A stretch of DNA of 9,680 bases, taken from positions 1 through 9,680 of the forward strand of contig CAMEZU010000049.1 in assembly GCA_945947925.1 (NCBI GenBank). The letters are read 5' to 3'. The stretch comes from an uncultured Verrucomicrobiota bacterium. GTDB taxonomy: Bacteria; Verrucomicrobiota; Kiritimatiellia; RFP12; UBA1067. The notes under the pieces were generated by a model. That model ran no database searches and was not told where the DNA came from. It was given only the letters and a program-made list of their open reading frames with translations. Made by a program: the position numbers and the translations under genes. Positions 1 to 5,134 of the stretch are shown here, piece by piece. Positions within the stretch are counted from its first letter, which is position 1. The number at the start of each line of letters is the position of its first letter.

Positions 1-7
1 CTGCAGA

Positions 8-53
8 CTCCCTCCTCTACCCCGCCTGCACCGGCGGGTTCAATCCCAGGGAG
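8..53. other. Nested hairpin, possible structured RNA, unassigned
   Basis: Two 6-bp inverted repeats are nested. The outer arms are CTCCCT (8-13) and AGGGAG (48-53); the inner arms are CCCGCC (21-26) and GGCGGG (33-38) around a 6-nt loop. Unpaired stretches of 7 and 9 nt lie between the stems, so the shape is stem, internal loop, stem, hairpin loop. The right side contains GGTTCAATCCC, which recalls a tRNA T-arm, but the flanking bases do not form a T-stem and there is no tRNA body. The strand is undecided. It could be the edge of a larger structured RNA cut by the window start, or simply a chance fold of GC-rich DNA. Confidence 0.3.
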
Positions 54-74
54 CATATAAAGTATACCACGACA

Positions 75-114
75 TAATTCTCATTGGCAAGGGTAAACGT
101 ACCATTGAGAATTA
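75..114. repeat. AT-rich imperfect inverted repeat
   Basis: The arms TAATTCTCATTGG (75-87) and CCATTGAGAATTA (102-114) pair over 9 bp, then one T-T mismatch, then 3 bp, with a 14-nt loop (88-101). No run of T follows on either strand and the stem is mostly A-T, so it is not a convincing terminator. It may be a protein-binding site or the end of a small mobile repeat. Its base composition differs clearly from the GC-rich genes nearby. Confidence 0.5.
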
Positions 115-236
115 AGTGTTTCAGCTATGCGAGCAATTTATGCGAAAAGGACCGCCTTTTTACCAGTCCTTCCGCCTGAGAAACAGGCTTTGCCTTTGAC
201 CTGGCGTACGCGTTAGGCACGCCCGCAGACCTTGAA

Positions 237-580
237 TCAATGCCATGCGCGCTTGCGTTTCGGGAAGCCCCGATCGAAGACGGCTGTTGCGATGTTGACG
301 TCATCGACAATCTGGAAGTCCATCATGCCCATGCAGACGTAGTCGGCGCCGTGTTCGAAGGCGAACGGCAGGGCCTGTTCTGGCGGGACGGCTCCTGCGG
401 CCGTCGTCTTGAAGGCGATCCACGGCTCGTTGCGCTTTTCGAACCAGGCGGCGAGCGCTTCGGGATCTCTGCACCAGCAGTTGTCATACCAGCCGCCGCC
501 GTCCGAAGAAAAGAGACCGCACCCGCCGCAACACTCGCGGCCAGGGCTCCCGTCAGGAACTCTCGGCGATTAGCCTTTAT
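237..580 (-). pseudogene. Remnant of a Tat-exported protein gene (broken start, frame disruption)
   Basis: Two pieces of one apparent gene are readable in different frames. From 580 the minus strand reads IKANRREFLTGALAASVAAG, a textbook twin-arginine leader (RRxFL followed by a small hydrophobic stretch). Its first codon is ATA where ATG is expected, an AGGA motif lies 7 nt upstream, and an in-frame stop at 584-586 rules out an earlier start. From about 500 down to the stop at 237-239 a second frame gives a dense protein-like stretch with YDNCWCRDPE, NEPWIAFKTTAAGA and AFEHGADYVCMGMMDFQ. From memory, this ending resembles the C-terminus of Tat-exported, possibly TIM-barrel-like proteins in PVC bacteria. 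An intact relative would be far longer, so I infer a large internal deletion with loss of frame as well as loss of the start codon. Enzymatic role unknown. A sequencing error could explain one defect but not the short length. Confidence 0.65.
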
Positions 581-718
581 GGTTTAATCCTGTTGCAGGT
601 TGGAATGCGCGTACGGATTCCGCCTCCTCGCGCTTCTTCGCCTGTTCGGCAAGGATGCGCCGGAAGCGTTTCAGCTCGGCTTCGCGGGGGCCGCGACGCT
701 CGTAGGTGCCGTCCGCCA

Positions 719-719
<1 letters not shown>
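570..719 (-). CDS. Small 49-aa charged protein coupled to parA
   Basis: The ATG at 717-719 shares one base with the parA stop (TGATG), an arrangement typical of translational coupling. The 49-residue product begins MADGTYERRGPREAELKRF and is rich in Arg, Lys, Glu and Ala through about residue 35, consistent with one amphipathic or coiled-coil helix. It has no signal peptide or membrane segment. The first 34 codons are mostly G/C-ending like the neighbouring genes. The last 15 (after EEAE) are mostly A/T-ending, so the 3' end probably reads into former non-coding DNA, including the ribosome binding site of the broken Tat gene that it overlaps by 11 bp. I do not recognise a family. It sits where parB would be expected but is far too small for ParB. 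It may be a real small partner of ParA, a degraded gene, or a chance ORF. Confidence 0.45.
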
Positions 720-1699
<980 letters not shown>

Positions 1700-1708
1700 C
1701 GTTAAAGC

Positions 1709-1717
1709 CCTTCCTCT
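1709..1717 (-). promoter_or_regulatory. Ribosome binding site of parA
   Basis: The minus strand reads AGAGGAAGG ending 9 bases before the ATG at 1697-1699. This is the strongest Shine-Dalgarno match in the window near a gene that is not coupled to its neighbour, and it decides the start of parA over the longer reading frame. Confidence 0.75.
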
Positions 1718-1734
1718 GATCCCCAACCTCTCAT

Positions 1735-1772
1735 CCCTACTACCTACACCTACACCTACCACCTACTACCTA
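1735..1772. repeat. GGTAGG-type low-complexity repeat between the 177-aa gene and parA
   Basis: On the minus strand the sequence is a run of GGTAGT, GGTGGT and GGTGTA units (for example GGTAGTAGGTGGTAGGTG), including two adjacent copies of GGTGTA. It starts in the stop codon of the 177-aa gene (TAG, 1770-1772) and fills about half of the 70-bp gap before parA. It has no hairpin and no promoter-like element. It may be a simple-sequence expansion or a copy of an intergenic repeat family. Confidence 0.7.
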
Positions 1773-2303
1773 GCCGAACAGCTTGCCCTTCTCATTCAGC
1801 TCCCTGATGTTCTGGCCCGCGCTGCGCTCCACCTCGCGACGCCAAAGCTCGACAAGCGCGACGTCCCACGGCTCGTCCTCGCCCTGGAGGACCGCCGCGA
1901 ACTTGTCGCCCGACGCGATCACGGACGCCTTCACGCGCTCCGTCACGGCGGCGAGCGAATCGGTGACGATCTGTTCGGAGAAGTTGTCGCTCTTGAGGTG
2001 ATAGCCGTACCGGAGGATGCGCAGGTTGTCCTCGTTCTCCTTCAGGAACTGGAGATACGCCTTCGCCTCGTCCCCGAATCCCTCCGTCGTCACATCCACG
2101 AAATGTGGCGCGATGACAAGCGGCTGATGCGCCTCAAGACGCCCCTCGCGCACGCGGATCTTGCCGGGGTGGTCCGGCAGCTCCGAAACGAGATGGTAGT
2201 TCACCAGCGTCGAGCCGAAGGTCTCGAGACGATTCGACGGCGAAACAAGGATCTTCACCTTTTTCGCGGCGTACCAGCGGTCGAAATCGGGATTCGAACT
2301 CAT
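1770..2303 (-). CDS. Conserved-looking hypothetical protein, 177 aa
   Basis: Function not recognised. The protein starts MSSNPDFDRWYAAKKVKI and contains NRLETFGSTLVNYHLVSEL (about residues 24-42), VREGRLEAHQPLVI (51-64) and a C-terminal WDVALVELWRREVERS segment. It is soluble, without signal peptide, membrane helix or metal-binding cluster, and reads like an alpha/beta protein with a helical C-terminal half. From memory it resembles unnamed proteins of PVC bacteria, which I cannot confirm here. Its ATG overlaps the stop of the HAD gene (ATGA) and has a strong AAGGAG site, so it is well translated and probably in the same transcript. Its place between a phosphatase and parA gives no clear functional hint. 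Codon use matches its neighbours, which supports a real gene. Confidence 0.85.
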   Translation of the reverse strand: MSSNPDFDRWYAAKKVKILVSPSNRLETFGSTLVNYHLVSELPDHPGKIRVREGRLEAHQPLVIAPHFVDVTTEGFGDEAKAYLQFLKENEDNLRILRYGYHLKSDNFSEQIVTDSLAAVTERVKASVIASGDKFAAVLQGEDEPWDVALVELWRREVERSAGQNIRELNEKGKLFG

Positions 2304-2959
2304 GCGCCAAACTCCTTCTCCACGTCGATTTCCGACAGGTCCTTCACGCGCCAGGTCTCGCCTTCGAAATGCTGCGGAACGGTCTGCCCGCGGTCGAGTG
2401 CGATGACTTTCATCCCGGCCGCGACCCCCGCCGCGACGCCAACCGCAGAGTCCTCGATGACGACACAGTCCTTGGGCAGGACGCCCAGCAGGTCCGCCGC
2501 CTTCAGGTAACCGCTCGGATCGGGCTTGCCGCGCTCGTAGTCGCCCGCGCCCAGGATCAGCCGCACGCGGTCCGCCAGGCCGCAGAAGGCGACCGCGTTC
2601 ACGACGTCGTCGTGCGGCGAACCGGACACGATGGCGCAGGACGCAATCTCGCTCGCGCGCCGAAAGAACGCGATCGAGCTCTCGATCCGCAGCGCCTGCG
2701 GCTCGGTCGCATGCCGGTCGTAGTAGCGGTGAAGCTCGATCGAGTCCTGAATGGCCGTCGTCTCCCCGAGCATCGGGAAGCGCTCGTGCAGCATCCGGTG
2801 GATGTCAAGCCAGTTGTGCCCGACGACCATCTCCAGGATCTGCGACACGGTCGTCCGTCCGCCCCTGTCGACGACGAAGTCAACCATCGCCCTCGCCCAC
2901 ACCGCCTCGGTGTCGACAAGGGTTCCGTCAAGGTCGAAGAGAAACGCCGCCGGCTTCAC
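2300..2959 (-). CDS. HAD-superfamily phosphatase/phosphomutase-like hydrolase
   Basis: 219 aa. Haloacid dehalogenase hydrolases of this subfamily remove phosphate from small molecules or isomerise sugar phosphates through an aspartyl-phosphate. Motif I FDLDGTLVDTE at residues 8-18 supplies the nucleophile D9 and acid/base D11. Motif II is IVSGSP (S112), motif III the lysine of GKPDP (K145), and motif IV VIEDSAVGVAAG (E169, D170) binds magnesium. Residues 20-90 form the helical cap of the beta-phosphoglucomutase/phosphoglycolate-phosphatase type. The full set of motifs and normal length indicate an active cytoplasmic enzyme; the substrate cannot be told from sequence. It starts at GTG, which overlaps the ychJ stop (GTGA), and ends in an ATGA overlap with the next gene, so it is probably translated by coupling. 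Confidence 0.92.
   Translation of the reverse strand: MKPAAFLFDLDGTLVDTEAVWARAMVDFVVDRGGRTTVSQILEMVVGHNWLDIHRMLHERFPMLGETTAIQDSIELHRYYDRHATEPQALRIESSIAFFRRASEIASCAIVSGSPHDDVVNAVAFCGLADRVRLILGAGDYERGKPDPSGYLKAADLLGVLPKDCVVIEDSAVGVAAGVAAGMKVIALDRGQTVPQHFEGETWRVKDLSEIDVEKEFGA
2312..2317 (-). promoter_or_regulatory. Ribosome binding site of the 177-aa gene
   Basis: AAGGAG on the minus strand, 8 bases before the ATG at 2301-2303 and inside the end of the HAD gene. It shows that the downstream gene can recruit ribosomes itself as well as through the ATGA overlap. Confidence 0.7.
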
Positions 2960-3459
2960 TTACCGCAGCACTTCTTGTACTTCTTGCCGCTACCGCACGG
3001 GCAGGGATCGTTGCGGCCGATCTTCGGCTCTTCGCGCGTGGTCGGCTTCTCGCCCACGAGCTCGCCGTCCTCGAACTTCCAGCCGTCCGCTTCCTTCACG
3101 AACGTGGAGACCTCGTGGTGGTTGCAGAACTCGCCGTTCGCCGTGTAGGTCGCGCGGAACTCGACGACACCCGTCGTGTCGTCCTTGCCGCCCTTCTCGG
3201 TGCGGATGATCTCAAGGCTATGCCAGCTGGCTGCGCGGCTCCAGGCCGTGGAGGCCTGCTCGTCGAACTCGTCCTGGACGGCCTTCGTCGCACTCGTCTT
3301 GAGGAAGGCGATGTGCTCGGTCACGTAAGCGCAATAGCGCGCGCGCATCAGCGCTTCGGCCGTCTCGGCCTTCACCGCACCGTCAAGAATCGGACCGCAG
3401 CACTCGCCGTAGGCCTTGCCGGAATTACAGGGACACTTTTCTTCGTTTTTCATAGTCAT
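2956..3459 (-). CDS. ychJ: YchJ-family (UPF0225) protein with two SEC-C zinc motifs
   Basis: 167 aa, close to the usual length. It has a SEC-C motif at each end: CPCNSGKAYGECCG (C9, C11, C20, C21) and NDPCPCGSGKKYKKCCG (C153, C155, C164, C165), like the zinc-binding tail of SecA. Between them is the YchJ domain with LMRARYCAYV (about residues 37-46) and EFRATYTANGE. The overall order matches E. coli YchJ, whose precise function is not established; zinc binding is expected. The gene begins inside the end of lnt (35-bp overlap from ATG 3457-3459, or 29 bp from the second ATG at 3451-3453). No Shine-Dalgarno site is visible, but an extended -10-like element lies just upstream. The stop overlaps the GTG of the HAD gene. 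The second ATG gives a better-looking N-terminus (MKNEEKCPC) and remains possible. Confidence 0.93.
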   Translation of the reverse strand: MTMKNEEKCPCNSGKAYGECCGPILDGAVKAETAEALMRARYCAYVTEHIAFLKTSATKAVQDEFDEQASTAWSRAASWHSLEIIRTEKGGKDDTTGVVEFRATYTANGEFCNHHEVSTFVKEADGWKFEDGELVGEKPTTREEPKIGRNDPCPCGSGKKYKKCCGK

Positions 3460-5134
3460 GCTTGTATTTTATCACACCCATTGCCGTTATGAGAAGAAGA
3501 AACGCAAGGCCGAGGGGCCAATCCCCGAGCCGGACGTAGGCCGTCCGACGGGGATTCTCCTCCAGGTCGACGGACACGCAGGCCGTTCCGCGCCGGTCGA
3601 CGAGCGGCTTCCCCGCCTCGTCCGACAGCCACCTGGCCTTGCCCGCCGGCGACACGGTGCCGCTCACGCCGGAATTGCCGACCCGCACCACGGGAAGTCC
3701 GGTCTCGATCGCGCGCGCCACCGCCTGCCAGGCGTGCTGCTCGGTCTCGACCGATTCGGAAAACCAGCTGTCGTTCGTCATGAAGACGAGAACCTGCGCG
3801 CCCATCTCCGCCTGACGGCGGATCTGCGCGGAATCCGTGTCCTCGTAGCAGATCGCCGGCGCCACGCGGACCGGCACGCCCCGGACATTCACGCCCAGCA
3901 GCTTCAGCTCGCCCGGCGTGCAGCTCCCGACCGGCGCCAGCTGCTGCAGGGCGGGGACGAGCTTGTCGCCCGGGATGAACTCTCCGAACGGCACGAGATG
4001 GACCTTGTCGTAGACCTGAGAGGACACGACGTTCGTGCCGTTCCAAAGCGTGTAGGCAGCGGCCGAGTTGTACATCCGGCCGACGGCATCCCGCCTGCTC
4101 CCGCCCGCCACGACCGCAGACGGCGCGCAAAGGCCGAGCCAGGAGCCGACGAACGCGTTCGCGTGCGGGGAGATGACATCGGGCGCCATCTCGCAGAGCG
4201 CGCTCTCCGGCAGGACCAGCACGTCCGGACGCTGCTGGACGAGTTCCCCGATCATGGCACCGTAGGCAGGACGCCAGTCCTCGGCCGGCTTGAACGGCGG
4301 CGGGAAGTCGCGTTGCATCAGCCCGAAGCGGACGGGGACAGTCCCCCCTTCCTGCGGCGCTGCGGGCTTCGCCAGCCGGTAGACGCCGAGAATCAGCAGG
4401 AACGGCAGCAGCGTCTCCACGGAGCGCACCCACTTGGGGAAGGATAAGGGAGGTGTCGCGGGAGCGGCGAAGGCGGCCTCTGCCTTTTCGCCGGACAGGT
4501 CCACAGAGGGGCCCTTCCTGCCGAAAAGCGCCGCCAGGCGTCCCTCGAACGGCTCGAGCATCCGCTCGGCGATCGACGCGAACGTGCCGTTTACCAGGAT
4601 GACGAGCGCACTGACGAGATAGACGCCGCCGAGGGACGCGGGCGAACCGAGTCCCGCATTGACGGCCGGCACGCCGAGCTGGTTCCAGGCGAAGCCGCCG
4701 AGGAAGCGGGAGCGCACCAGCTCGAGACCCGACCACAGCACCGGCTCGGCAACGACGATCGCAAAGAGTCGCCAGCCGTAGGAACGTCCGCGGACCCAGC
4801 CCCAGACCCGGGACGAGAACCAGCCGAACAGGCCGAAGTACAGCGCGCAGTAGGCGGACAGGACGCCCCAGCCCAGGACGACAAGATACCAGGGACCGCC
4901 GTTTTTGATGATTGCCGGCATCCAGGAAAGCGTCGCGAACCAGAAGAAGAAGCCGTTGGCAAACCAGGTTCTGAAGCTCTTGCGGGCGTCGTGCCGCCGC
5001 GCATACCAGAGAATCGGCGCCAGCGCGAAAAAGCTGTCGAACCGCTCCCCCATGGGCGGAAAACTCGCCCACAGCAGGAAGCCGGGAAGAATCCACAGCA
5101 CGTACGGCAGCTTCTTCAGCAGGTTGCGGATCAT
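3425..5134 (-). CDS. lnt: Apolipoprotein N-acyltransferase
   Basis: 569 aa, slightly longer than E. coli Lnt (about 512). The enzyme adds the third acyl chain to the N-terminal cysteine of lipoproteins in the inner membrane, the last maturation step in diderms. Multiple hydrophobic helices occupy about residues 10-190 and 240-253. The periplasmic nitrilase-like domain follows, with a catalytic triad at E310 (VLPESALCE), K377 (YDKVHLVPFGE) and C429 (APAICYED), plus the conserved E385 region and FMTNDSWF. A last helix (541-556) and a basic cytoplasmic tail end the protein. A hydrophilic Ala/Pro-rich stretch at about 195-235 and a palindrome-encoded segment (263-268) may account for the extra length. 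The ATG overlaps the stop of the U32 gene (ATGA) and has GGAG six bases upstream; the 3' end overlaps ychJ. Confidence 0.95.
   Translation of the reverse strand: MIRNLLKKLPYVLWILPGFLLWASFPPMGERFDSFFALAPILWYARRHDARKSFRTWFANGFFFWFATLSWMPAIIKNGGPWYLVVLGWGVLSAYCALYFGLFGWFSSRVWGWVRGRSYGWRLFAIVVAEPVLWSGLELVRSRFLGGFAWNQLGVPAVNAGLGSPASLGGVYLVSALVILVNGTFASIAERMLEPFEGRLAALFGRKGPSVDLSGEKAEAAFAAPATPPLSFPKWVRSVETLLPFLLILGVYRLAKPAAPQEGGTVPVRFGLMQRDFPPPFKPAEDWRPAYGAMIGELVQQRPDVLVLPESALCEMAPDVISPHANAFVGSWLGLCAPSAVVAGGSRRDAVGRMYNSAAAYTLWNGTNVVSSQVYDKVHLVPFGEFIPGDKLVPALQQLAPVGSCTPGELKLLGVNVRGVPVRVAPAICYEDTDSAQIRRQAEMGAQVLVFMTNDSWFSESVETEQHAWQAVARAIETGLPVVRVGNSGVSGTVSPAGKARWLSDEAGKPLVDRRGTACVSVDLEENPRRTAYVRLGDWPLGLAFLLLITAMGVIKYKHDYEKRRKVSL
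3466..3474 (-). promoter_or_regulatory. Extended -10-like element before ychJ
   Basis: The minus strand reads TGATAAAAT: a TGn extension plus a hexamer matching TATAAT at five of six positions. It lies within the 3' end of lnt and only 6 bp from the first ATG of ychJ, so a transcript from it would begin at or near that ATG. No good -35 is visible at 17 bp. Chance occurrence in coding DNA cannot be excluded. Confidence 0.4.
4334..4346. repeat. GGGGAC/GTCCCC palindrome inside lnt
   Basis: Perfect 6-bp arms GGGGAC and GTCCCC flank one base. It encodes GGTVP (residues 263-267), at the junction between the helix at 240-253 and the nitrilase-like domain, preceded by the linker-like AKPAAPQE. The motif recalls short palindromes that are abundant and dispersed in several bacterial genomes; that link is from memory. 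Confidence 0.65.

Larger units (their letters stand above)
1..236. other. Gene-free stretch downstream of the gene run
   Basis: I see no supportable gene here. It lies downstream of the minus-strand genes. It contains a nested hairpin (8-53) and an AT-rich inverted repeat (75-114), both listed separately. A third, weaker inverted repeat has AAGGAC and GTCCTT arms at 147-152 and 166-171; on the minus strand it is followed by only two further T residues, so it is at best a poor intrinsic terminator for the run ending at 237. Confidence 0.6.

Noticed and set aside
33..56. tRNA 3' end, suggested by GGTTCAATCCC followed by GGGAGCA
   Set aside because: The bases flanking the would-be T-loop do not form a 5-bp stem, there is no matching acceptor strand upstream and no anticodon arm; the window starts too close to exclude a larger RNA, but a tRNA is not supported.
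145..171. Intrinsic terminator for the minus-strand run
   Set aside because: The stem is only 6 bp with a 13-nt loop and just two T residues follow on the minus strand; too weak to call.
240..587. Plus-strand 115-codon open frame opposite the Tat remnant
   Set aside because: Composition and lack of start signals indicate a shadow; the minus strand carries the recognisable GADYVCMGMMDFQ-type ending.
1700..1762. Longer ParA N-terminus starting MVGVGVGSRDERLGIRG
   Set aside because: The extra residues derive from the GGTAGG/GGTGTA repeat and spacer; the ATG at 1699 has a strong ribosome binding site and begins right at the conserved ATPase strand.
3416..4447. Long plus-strand open frame opposite lnt (343 codons)
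   Set aside because: It is an antisense shadow of a GC-rich gene: no ribosome binding site, Arg/Asp/His-rich composition and no recognisable motif, while the minus strand encodes an intact Lnt.
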